From: Flaviaestuariibacter flavus
GTDB lineage: Bacteria; Bacteroidota; Bacteroidia; Chitinophagales; Chitinophagaceae
Assembly (NCBI RefSeq): GCF_004337505.1
Contig: NZ_SJZI01000052.1
Coordinates: forward strand, 124,001 to 188,000
Reading direction: 5' to 3'
Length of the DNA stretch: 64,000 nucleotides
Below the pieces are notes generated by a model, which saw only the letters and a list, made by a program, of their open reading frames with translations, made no database searches and was not told the DNA's origin. The stretch's first letter is position 1. Every line of letters begins with the position of its first letter. Of this stretch, positions 9,113-15,761 are shown in pieces. The translations under genes and the position numbers were made by a program.

Positions 9113-9886
9113 TCAGTCCTTGATCTCGATCCATACCGGCGCATGGTCCGAGGTCTTTTCCCAGCCGCGCACATCGCGGTCTACACCACCGGATTTCAGT
9201 CGTTTTACCAGGTCTTTGCTGAGCAGGAAATGGTCGATCCGGATGCCCGCATTGCGCCCGAAGGCGTTGCGGAAATAGTCCCAGTAAGTATAGATCCCTT
9301 CTTCGGGGTACAGGTGCCGGAGCGCGTCCGTCCAGCCGCTTTTCAGCAGGGCGGCATAGGCCGCGCGCGATTCGGGAAAGAAGAGTGCGTCGGTAACCCA
9401 GCGCTCGGGGCGGTAAGCATCGATGTTTTCCGGGATCACGTTGTAGTCGCCGGTAAGCACTACCGGGCCGCCCTTTTTCAGCAGACTTGCCGCATGTTGG
9501 TGGAAGTGCTCCATCCACGACAGCTTGTAGTCGAATTTGGGCCCGGGTGCGGGGTTGCCGTTCGGCAGGTAGAGGCAGCCGACCGTGATGCCGCCAACTT
9601 CCGCCTCGATGTAACGGCTATGCTCGTCTTCGTCGTTTCCGGGAAGGCCTTTCCGTATTTCTACAGGATCGCCGATGCGGGAGAGGATCGCCACCCCGTT
9701 CCAGCTCTTTTGTCCGTGCCACACGGCGCTGTAGCCCGCGGCGCGGATTGCTTCTTCCGGGAATTTTTCCTGCGGTGCTTTCAGCTCCTGCAGGCAGGTG
9801 ATATCGGGTGCCGTTTCTTCCAGCCAGCGCAGCAACACCGGCAGGCGGGCGGAAATCCCATTGACATTGTAAGTAGCGATACGCAT
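9113..9886 (-). CDS. xth: Exodeoxyribonuclease III
   Basis: 257 residues, full length for the family. Exonuclease III/AP endonuclease motifs are all visible: TYNVNGISARL (metal-binding N), LQELKAP (catalytic E), WNGVAILSR, GDYNVIPENID, RIDHFLLS and the terminal SDHAPVW (catalytic D-H). It removes nucleotides 3' to 5' from duplex DNA and cuts at abasic sites in base excision repair. Cytoplasmic. It is convergent with the RES toxin gene and apparently monocistronic. Confidence 0.95.
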   Translation of the reverse strand: MRIATYNVNGISARLPVLLRWLEETAPDITCLQELKAPQEKFPEEAIRAAGYSAVWHGQKSWNGVAILSRIGDPVEIRKGLPGNDEDEHSRYIEAEVGGITVGCLYLPNGNPAPGPKFDYKLSWMEHFHQHAASLLKKGGPVVLTGDYNVIPENIDAYRPERWVTDALFFPESRAAYAALLKSGWTDALRHLYPEEGIYTYWDYFRNAFGRNAGIRIDHFLLSKDLVKRLKSGGVDRDVRGWEKTSDHAPVWIEIKD

Positions 9887-10058
9887 GGTCGGGTTTTCTT
9901 AGGCCGACAAGCTAGCAATTTTTCGCTTGCGGTCGACAGTCGGGTATTTTGTTTACTATATAAATTTTGTAGACTAAAAGGCCTGTCTTATTTTCGGCGC
10001 CTGTCGGGCGATCGCCGTCGCCTGATTATTACCGTAGAACTACAATACTCGTTCAAAA

Positions 10059-10193
10059 GTGCATAAGCCGACAAGTCCATCATCGCCCGCAGGCAAAAAT
10101 CCCTGGCAGCTACTGGTGCAATACCTTTTGGTGCTCCTGCTCATTGGCCTGCTGCTCCTGATCGGGGCGCCGCTCAACCTGCTCAAAGCCTGA
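10059..10193 (+). CDS. Possible small single-pass membrane protein (44 aa, GTG start)
   Basis: A short frame in the 530-bp gap between xth and the M23 gene. A stop (TAG 10035-10037) closes the frame upstream and GTG at 10059 is the only start. The product has a hydrophilic, Pro/Ser-rich start (HKPTSPSSPAGKNPWQ), one strongly hydrophobic helix (LLVQYLLVLLLIGLLLLIG) and a short tail. The composition looks like a genuine single-span peptide rather than chance, but there is no clear ribosome-binding site and no homologue is recognised. The rest of this gap (9887-10058 and 10194-10416) shows only AT-rich promoter-like sequence near 9945-9970. Confidence 0.4.
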   Translation: MHKPTSPSSPAGKNPWQLLVQYLLVLLLIGLLLLIGAPLNLLKA

Positions 10194-10416
10194 TGCCGGC
10201 GGTCGCTTGTTAAAGCCGTCGCCCCGGGTCGTACCCGCAGCCGGTGGATGGGGACCATGAATATTTCGGCTTTATCTGAAAGAATGTGCCGGTAATGGCG
10301 GATGTCGCAGCAGGCTGCCAGCCGGTTTGCAGGGTGCCGCTTCATTTTAAGAATCTCTTTGCATCTCCTGTAAAATAAAAGCGCGCGAATCGGGTTATAA
10401 GCCTAAATCCTTCCTG

Positions 10417-10974
10417 ATGAAAAGAACCTCCCTGCTGTTGCTGACCGCCCTGGTCGCCTTTTCTTCTGCATTTGCCGCTCCCCGCAAGCACAAGACGTCC
10501 GTACGAACGGGCCGGACCGCTGCCGTGGTGTTCCCGGTAGCCGGTAAAAAAAGCATCATCCGTGATAAATGGGGCGCAAGCCGTGATGGCGGTATCCGCC
10601 GGCATAAAGGGATCGACATTCATGCCCGGAAAGGGACGCCCGTAGTGGCGCTCACCGATGGCCGGATTGTGGAGCGGGCACAGATGCCGATCGGCGGGAA
10701 AACGCTTTGGCTCAAGTCGGCCCACCAGGGATGGACCGCTTACTACGCCCACCTCGACAAGCAATACGTGCGCGAGGGGCAATGGGTGCACAAGGGCCAG
10801 GTGATCGGGACGGTAGGCAACACCGGCAATGCCCGCACCACGCCGTCACACCTGCATTTCGGGGTTACGAAGGGCAGCCATTGGGTAAACCCGCTGCCTT
10901 ATGTTAAGGGCGCACCAAAAGTGCTGGCGGCTGCACCATCCTCCAAAAAGAAGTCGAAAAGAGGTCAGGCCTGA
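10417..10974 (+). CDS. M23-family peptidoglycan metallopeptidase
   Basis: 185 residues with a signal peptide (MKRTSLLLLTALVAFSSAFA). The LytM/M23 zinc site is complete: H and D in RRHKGIDIHA near residue 67, the HLHFG motif near 145, and the structural YYAHLDK. The family cleaves peptide cross-links of peptidoglycan in the periplasm. There is no LysM or coiled-coil region, and the C-terminus is basic (SSKKKSKRG). Ends at a 12-bp stem terminator. Confidence 0.92.
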   Translation: MKRTSLLLLTALVAFSSAFAAPRKHKTSVRTGRTAAVVFPVAGKKSIIRDKWGASRDGGIRRHKGIDIHARKGTPVVALTDGRIVERAQMPIGGKTLWLKSAHQGWTAYYAHLDKQYVREGQWVHKGQVIGTVGNTGNARTTPSHLHFGVTKGSHWVNPLPYVKGAPKVLAAAPSSKKKSKRGQA

Positions 10975-10997
10975 CCCGATAAAGGAAAAACGAATCA

Positions 10998-11033
10998 GCG
11001 AAGCCGGCAGAAGTTGCCGGCTTCGCGTATTTT
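10998..11033 (+). terminator. Rho-independent terminator after the M23 gene
   Basis: Arm GCGAAGCCGGCA (10998-11009) and its perfect complement (11015-11026), loop of five, then GTATTTT. It sits between the M23 gene and dctA, supporting separate transcription. Confidence 0.75.
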
Positions 11034-11097
11034 GGAGCCGGAAGGCCACCCGGGCGATGCTGCTGCCGGCATCGATGTAGGGAGGCGCCTGCGCCGC

Positions 11098-12393
11098 ATG
11101 AAAATCTTCAAAGTCCTTTATATACAGGTGTTGATCGGCATTGCCCTGGGCATTCTCACGGGCTGGCTTTTCCCTTCCTTCGCACCGGCGGCAAAGCTGA
11201 TCTCCGAAACTTTCATCAACGCGATCCGTATGGTGATCGCGCCCCTGATTTTTATTACGATCGTACTCGGTATTGCCGGGGCGGGCGACGTGCGGAAGGT
11301 GGGCCGCGTTGGCCTCAAGGCGCTGGTGTATTTCGAGGTGGTCACCACCCTGGCGCTGCTTATCGGGCTGGTAACGGCCAACTGGATCCGGCCCGGCGCG
11401 GGCATCGCCCCGCCCCATGCGGCGGCTGCCGCTGCAACTGCCGTAAAAGCGGGCGCCGATATGAACTGGGGCGAGTTCTTTTCGCACATCGTGCCGGCAA
11501 ACATCGTCGAGGCCTTTGCCAAGGGTGATATTCTCCAGGTGCTGTTCTTCAGCGTGCTTTTTGCTCTCGGTCTGCGTGGGCTCGGTCTTGCCGGGCAGCC
11601 GGTGCTGCAGGGCTTCGAGCTCATCAATAAAGTGCTTTTCAATATCCTGAAGATGATCATGAAGGTGAGCCCGCTTGGTGCCTTTGGCGGGATGGCCTTT
11701 ACGATCGGCAAGTTTGGCTTCGGCACCCTGGCGGTGCTGGGCAAGCTGCTGCTGACCTTTTATGCCACCGGCCTGCTGTTCATCTTCGTGGTACTGAACC
11801 TCGTGTGCCGGTATTACCGCATCAGCCTCTGGAAGCTGCTGGTTTATATAAAGGAGGAGATCCTGATCGTGCTCGGCGCGTCCAGCAGCGAGGCCGTGCT
11901 GCCATCGGTAATGCAAAAGCTGACCGACGCCGGCTGCCGCAAAGACGTCGTGGGCCTGGTGATCCCGACGGGTTACAGCTTCAACCTCGACGGAACGACG
12001 ATCTACCTGAGTATGAGTGTCATCTTCCTGGCGCAGGTCTTTGGCGTCGACCTCAGCATTGGCCAGCAGGCAACGGTTATCGGGATCCTGCTGCTGACGA
12101 GCAAGGGGGCCGCGGGGGTTACCGGCTCCGGGTTCATCGTGCTTACCTCCACGCTGGCCGCACTCAAGGTGGTGCCGGTAGAAGGCGTGGCGATGCTCAT
12201 CGGTGTCGACCGCTTTATGAGCGAGGGCCGCGCCCTGATCAATTTCATGGGCAACACGGTGGCCACCGTTGTGATCGCCCGGAGCGAGAACGAGGTAGAC
12301 CTTGTGCGCTACCGTGCCGTAGTGGAAGGGCACCGGCCGCTAAGCGATACCTATAGCGATGCGGCCGCGCCTCCGGGCGGACCGGTTGTATAG
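11098..12393 (+). CDS. dctA: C4-dicarboxylate:cation symporter DctA
   Basis: The frame opens at 11014, but family similarity starts at MKIFKVLYIQVLIGIALG, so the ATG at 11098 is used (431 residues). Signature elements of the dicarboxylate/amino acid:cation symporter family are present: the serine-rich hairpin ASSSEAVLPSVMQKL near residue 260, GYSFNLDGTTIYLSM near 290, and GAAGVTGSGFIVLTSTLAAL near 338. These match DctA (succinate, fumarate, malate uptake with H+/Na+) better than glutamate carriers, though substrate is an inference. Inner membrane, eight transmembrane helices plus two hairpins. Confidence 0.92.
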   Translation: MKIFKVLYIQVLIGIALGILTGWLFPSFAPAAKLISETFINAIRMVIAPLIFITIVLGIAGAGDVRKVGRVGLKALVYFEVVTTLALLIGLVTANWIRPGAGIAPPHAAAAAATAVKAGADMNWGEFFSHIVPANIVEAFAKGDILQVLFFSVLFALGLRGLGLAGQPVLQGFELINKVLFNILKMIMKVSPLGAFGGMAFTIGKFGFGTLAVLGKLLLTFYATGLLFIFVVLNLVCRYYRISLWKLLVYIKEEILIVLGASSSEAVLPSVMQKLTDAGCRKDVVGLVIPTGYSFNLDGTTIYLSMSVIFLAQVFGVDLSIGQQATVIGILLLTSKGAAGVTGSGFIVLTSTLAALKVVPVEGVAMLIGVDRFMSEGRALINFMGNTVATVVIARSENEVDLVRYRAVVEGHRPLSDTYSDAAAPPGGPVV

Positions 12394-12404
12394 CAAAATG
12401 ACGG

Positions 12405-12428
12405 AGCGGCTTTGGCCGCTTTTTTTTT
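12405..12428 (+). terminator. Rho-independent terminator of dctA
   Basis: Stem AGCGGC (12405-12410) and GCCGCT (12415-12420), followed by nine or more T residues, just after the dctA stop. Confidence 0.85.
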
Positions 12429-12442
12429 GACAGCGGTGAGTA

Positions 12443-12480
12443 AACAGAAAAGGCAGCCCGACAAGGCTGCCTTTTCTGTT
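12443..12480. terminator. Bidirectional terminator between convergent genes
   Basis: A 16-bp perfect inverted repeat (12443-12458 with 12465-12480) with loop CGACAA. The arms begin and end in A-rich and T-rich tracts, so it can work in both directions between dctA and the small gene on the other strand. Confidence 0.75.
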
Positions 12481-12494
12481 GTTGCGCTGCATCT

Positions 12495-12689
12495 TTATTT
12501 CCGGTCGTCGGAAGGGGTGCGCTTGCCCTGGTGGGGCTCCTCATTGAAGCCCCTGCGATGCGTGCCGCCACCGCTCTGACCGCCGGTCTGCGTGGTTTTC
12601 GGCGCACCTTGGGTGCGGCTCTTCGTTGACGGCTTGCTGCCTTCATTTTCACGGCCCGGGTTGTTGCCGCGGTTGTTATTATTTGCCAT
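12495..12689 (-). CDS. Small hydrophilic disordered protein (64 aa)
   Basis: Starts at the ATG at 12689 (MANNNNRGNNPGRENEG); a longer frame from 12728 exists but the extra residues look like non-coding sequence. The product is rich in N, G, R, K, S, T and Q with no hydrophobic core, so it is predicted to be disordered. Short Gly/Arg-rich proteins of this kind are common in this group of bacteria, some resembling stress-induced KGG-type proteins, but no family can be assigned. A terminator hairpin lies just downstream. Confidence 0.6.
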   Translation of the reverse strand: MANNNNRGNNPGRENEGSKPSTKSRTQGAPKTTQTGGQSGGGTHRRGFNEEPHQGKRTPSDDRK

Positions 12690-12783
12690 AAATGGTAGTT
12701 TGGGAAAACGGCGCGAAAAGAATGCCATAAGTGCCGCGAAATTTTTTAACCACCCCGTGTTAGGGAAGACGGCGCGGCAATAG

Positions 12784-12933
12784 CCCGAGCTCGACCGTGA
12801 AGACGACCCGGTGCGCGCGATGGATCGCTACCTGGATTTTCGCACCCGCTTCATCCTGAAGTATCACCAGTTATTGGAACACCTCAAATCCTTTACCCCT
12901 CAAAATATGCCGGAGCAAGGGCACGGCTTCTGA
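12784..12933 (+). pseudogene. Short orphan coding fragment
   Basis: Between a TAG (12781-12783) and a TGA (12931-12933) one frame reads PELDREDDPVRAMDRYLDF followed by a helix-like stretch RTRFILKYHQLLEHLKSF. In-frame starts (GTG 12811, ATG 12820) would give only about 37-40 residues. The amphipathic composition suggests the C-terminal remnant of a lost gene or a very small ORF. The remainder of the 12690-13047 gap shows only a terminator. Confidence 0.25.
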
Positions 12934-12998
12934 TTTACAAGCGAACTCCTTTGAATGGCTGAAGTAAAGGAAGGTCCTGCTGATAGATGAAAAACACG

Positions 12999-13020
12999 AA
13001 GGGAAGCTACGGCTTCCCTT
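12999..13020 (-). terminator. Terminator of the cold-shock gene
   Basis: Nine-bp stem AAGGGAAGC / GCTTCCCTT with a four-base loop; on the minus strand it is followed by a T-rich run, 28 bases beyond the stop of the cold-shock gene. Confidence 0.7.
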
Positions 13021-13047
13021 TCTTGTTGTGTACAGTAACTGCGATGC

Positions 13048-13494
13048 TTATTGCTTGCGCACGTTCATAGCCAGCAGGCCACGATCACCCATCCGCTTGA
13101 GGAAGGTAACCTTGTCGCCTTCCTGAATGGGGAAATTGCACTGGTCTTTGTGAACGAAGATGCGCTCGCCGGTGGTGCTGTCTTCGATAAAGCCGAAGCC
13201 TTTCGATTTTCCGAAGTACTGCACGGTGCCGTTGTGCAAGGAATCGTCCGCGAAGAACTGCTCTGCCTTGGGCACAGCATCGGGGATCTCCTCGAGCTTG
13301 TACACTTTTTTCTTTTTGTAGTCGATCGGGGTAGTAGTGAGGTTGCCGTTCTCATCGAGGTAGGCAATCATGTCGTCAAAGGATTTTGCGGGCTGCTCTT
13401 TGCGGGCTGCCATGCGCTCCTTTTTTTCCTGGCGCTGCTTGCGCTTTTTGTTTTCTACTTCGCGCTTGCTGAAGGTTTCTTTTGATCTTGCCAT
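13048..13494 (-). CDS. Cold-shock domain protein with basic N-terminal extension
   Basis: 148 residues. The C-terminal about 65 residues form a cold-shock domain with RNP1 KGFGFIE and RNP2 IFVHKDQ, which bind single-stranded RNA/DNA. The N-terminal half is unusual for classical CspA: a Lys/Arg/Glu-rich helix (KREVENKKRKQRQEKKERM) followed by an acidic linker. The layout resembles extended cold-shock proteins of Bacteroidetes. Its likely role is an RNA chaperone in the cytoplasm. It lies next to an RRM protein gene in the same orientation, but a hairpin between them suggests separate units. Confidence 0.9.
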   Translation of the reverse strand: MARSKETFSKREVENKKRKQRQEKKERMAARKEQPAKSFDDMIAYLDENGNLTTTPIDYKKKKVYKLEEIPDAVPKAEQFFADDSLHNGTVQYFGKSKGFGFIEDSTTGERIFVHKDQCNFPIQEGDKVTFLKRMGDRGLLAMNVRKQ

Positions 13495-13564
13495 TTATTG
13501 TTTTTAGAGGTGACGGAAGTGCCGGTTCAAAAGGGCCGTACGCTCCCGGTTATTGTTTAAAACA

Positions 13565-13588
13565 GAAGGCCTCCCGCAGGAGGCCTTC
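13565..13588 (-). terminator. Terminator of the RRM gene
   Basis: Stem GAAGGCCTCC (13565-13574) with GGAGGCCTTC (13579-13588), loop CGCA, followed on the minus strand by TGTTTT. It lies ten bases after the RRM stop codon. Confidence 0.75.
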
Positions 13589-13597
13589 ACGGGTATC

Positions 13598-13891
13598 TTA
13601 CCAGCGACCACCGCGGCCGCCGCCATTGTTGCTGCGCTCCGGGCGATCTTCTTTCGGACGGGCTTCCATCACGCGGATGGTGCGGCCGTCAACAGAAGCG
13701 CCGTCGAGCTCGGCGATCGCCTTGCGGGCGGCTTCGTCGTCGCTCATTTCAACGAAACCAAAGCCTTTGCTTTTGTTCGTGAATTTGTCCATAATAACTT
13801 TTGCAGAGCTCACTTGGCCATAAGGCGCAAAAAAGTCTCCCAGATCTCCATCCTGGATGCCGTAGCTCAGGTTTGAAACGTAGATGTTCAT
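13598..13891 (-). CDS. RRM-domain RNA-binding protein
   Basis: 97 residues: one RNA recognition motif (RNP2 IYVSNL at residues 3-8; RNP1 KGFGFVEM at about 42-49) and a short Gly/Arg tail (NNGGGRGGRW). Small single-RRM proteins of this type occur in cyanobacteria and Bacteroidetes and behave as RNA chaperones or post-transcriptional regulators, often cold-induced. The start is the only ATG before the domain. About 250 bp without genes lie upstream up to nhaA, with a TAAAATTTG-like element on the minus strand near 14020, implying a long 5' leader. Confidence 0.92.
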   Translation of the reverse strand: MNIYVSNLSYGIQDGDLGDFFAPYGQVSSAKVIMDKFTNKSKGFGFVEMSDDEAARKAIAELDGASVDGRTIRVMEARPKEDRPERSNNGGGRGGRW

Positions 13892-14144
13892 ACGTGTAGT
13901 GTTGAAAATTCAGAAAATTATCTGAGTAAGGCAAGGAGTAAGTGAATAACTAAATTGCGGAGGCAGAGGCTGCGTTGCAGGATAATTAGCCGATACTAGA
14001 TGCGAGGCTCAAATTTTAACCCTGTAAAGGTACGATTTTACCGGCAGAATAGTGCCAATTATTTGCAAAGGCTCGGGCCTTGCCGGGGTTGTTCAACACT
14101 TTCGAACCGGCTTCCTGTTCCTATCTTCGGCGCCAATCACAGCC

Positions 14145-15308
14145 ATGAGGCGATCGAGGGACTTTTTTCATAATTTCTTCCACAGCGAGAAAGTGGCGGG
14201 CGGGCTGCTCGTCGTTTGCACCCTCGTTTCCCTGCTTATCGCCAACGGCCCCGGAGGCGCAGGGTATATTCATTTCTTTCACCAGGAACTGGGTCCCGCC
14301 GGCGCAAAGCTCCACCTCAGCATAGAGCACTGGGTCAACGATGGGTTGATGGCGATCTTTTTCCTGATGGTGGGCCTCGAGGTGGAACGGGAGCTTTATG
14401 TGGGTGAGCTGGCCAGCCTGCGCAAAGCCGTGCTGCCGCTGGTCGCTGCCGTCGGTGGTATGGTGGTGCCGGCGCTTATCCACTTTGCACTGAATCGCGG
14501 CACATCCACCCAGTCGGGCTTTGCCATCCCGATGGCCACCGATATTGCTTTTGCGCTCGGCATTCTCTCACTTGCGGGTCGTCGCGCACCCGTCGCCGTG
14601 AAAGTGTTCCTGGCAGCCCTGGCCATCATCGACGACATCGGTGCCATACTGATGATCGCTTTCTTTTACACCAGGACGATACAGTTGGCCTACCTGTTAG
14701 GAGCACTTGGCATTTTCGCCGGCCTGCTGTTGATGAACCGGCTCCGCGTACGGCAACTGCTGCTGTACCTGGTACCCGGCGTGCTGCTGTGGTATTGTCT
14801 CCTGCAATCCGGGGTGCACGCCACTATTGCCGGTGTGCTGCTGGCCTTTGCCATCCCGTTTCACGAAGTCGATGACCGCAATATATCGCTCCGGCTCCAG
14901 CACTTCCTGCACAAGCCGGTGGCCTTTTTGATCCTCCCGGTATTTGCGCTTGCCAATACGGCGATTGCGCTGCCCGCCGATATCATGGCGGCACTTTCCG
15001 GCCGCAACTCGCTTGGAGTTATCCTCGGACTGTTCGTAGGAAAAGTGACCGGTATCCTGTTCGCGTCCTGGCTTGTGTTGCGGCTGCGTATCGCCGACCG
15101 GCAGGAGGGGCTCGGCTGGCGCGCACTGACCGGGGCGGGCTTCCTGGGCGGTATCGGTTTTACGATGTCGATGTTCATCGCCAACCTCTCCTTTACCGAC
15201 GGCGCGCTGGTTACCGCGTCGAAGCTCGGCATCCTGCTGGCTTCCACATTGTCCGCACTTATAGGGCTCCTGGTTTTCTACCTTCGGAAGCCCGCGGCTG
15301 CAGCCTGA
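14145..15308 (+). CDS. nhaA: Na+/H+ antiporter NhaA
   Basis: The ATG at 14145 (MRRSRDFFHNFFHSEKVAGG) is preferred over the frame opening at 14052; the product is 387 residues, normal for NhaA. The essential aspartate pair is present in AIIDDIGAI, preceded by ATDIAFALGILSLAG; GGIGFTMSMFIANLSF near the end is the typical penultimate helix. It exports Na+ in exchange for protons at the inner membrane, controlling pH and salt tolerance. TATCTTCG (14122-14129) is a near match to the -7 consensus. Its stop codon directly abuts the stop of the convergent thioredoxin gene. Confidence 0.95.
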   Translation: MRRSRDFFHNFFHSEKVAGGLLVVCTLVSLLIANGPGGAGYIHFFHQELGPAGAKLHLSIEHWVNDGLMAIFFLMVGLEVERELYVGELASLRKAVLPLVAAVGGMVVPALIHFALNRGTSTQSGFAIPMATDIAFALGILSLAGRRAPVAVKVFLAALAIIDDIGAILMIAFFYTRTIQLAYLLGALGIFAGLLLMNRLRVRQLLLYLVPGVLLWYCLLQSGVHATIAGVLLAFAIPFHEVDDRNISLRLQHFLHKPVAFLILPVFALANTAIALPADIMAALSGRNSLGVILGLFVGKVTGILFASWLVLRLRIADRQEGLGWRALTGAGFLGGIGFTMSMFIANLSFTDGALVTASKLGILLASTLSALIGLLVFYLRKPAAAA

Positions 15309-15680
15309 TCAGGCATCACCGGCCCGCTGCAGCAGCTGCTCTTCGATCACCTGCTGAAACGCATTTTTGGGAATGGCACCTTTCTGCATCATCGGTGTCC
15401 CTTCGGTCGGGATGAACAGCAGGGTAGGGATGCTCTGGATTCCAAAAACAGCAGAAAGCTCCTGCTCGGCTTCGGTGTCTACTTTATAAATCAGCAGCCG
15501 GCCTTCATATTCCGCCGCCAGCTCTTCCAGCACCGGGGCAATGGCCCTGCAGGGACCGCACCAGTCGGCGTAAAAGTCGATGATCGCCGGTAGCGCGCCC
15601 TTATACTCCCACTCTTTGTCTTCCTCGTAATTGAATACTTTATCCTTGAAATCCTGCGTGCTCATCCGGATCGTTGCCAT
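15309..15680 (-). CDS. trxA: Thioredoxin
   Basis: 123 residues with the canonical active site WCGPC in AIIDFYADWCGPCRAIAPVLEEL, cis-proline in SIPTLLFIP and no signal peptide, so cytosolic. It reduces protein disulfides using thioredoxin reductase. An N-terminal extension (MSTQDFKDKVFNYEEDKEWEYKG) is longer than in E. coli TrxA but common in Bacteroidetes. It lies downstream of an amylase gene on the same strand with a hairpin in between. Confidence 0.93.
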   Translation of the reverse strand: MATIRMSTQDFKDKVFNYEEDKEWEYKGALPAIIDFYADWCGPCRAIAPVLEELAAEYEGRLLIYKVDTEAEQELSAVFGIQSIPTLLFIPTEGTPMMQKGAIPKNAFQQVIEEQLLQRAGDA

Positions 15681-15706
15681 AGATACTTTTTGTGCAACAG
15701 AAACGC

Positions 15707-15749
15707 CAAGGCCGTGCCAGTTCCACGGAGGGAAACCGGCACGGCCTTG
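15707..15749 (-). terminator. Long hairpin, probable terminator after the GH13 gene
   Basis: A 12-bp perfect stem (15707-15718 with 15738-15749) with a 19-base loop lies between the amylase stop and the trxA start. The T-tract after it is weak, so termination is likely but not certain. Confidence 0.5.
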
Positions 15750-15761
15750 CGCGTCTTCGTA

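Noticed and set aside
13525-13560. GGTTCAAAAGGGCC, resembling a tRNA T-loop
   Set aside because: No acceptor, D or anticodon arm could be folded around it.
15300-15315. Abutting stop codons of nhaA and trxA (TGATCA)
   Set aside because: Compact convergent genes are ordinary; no regulatory structure beyond the six-base palindrome.
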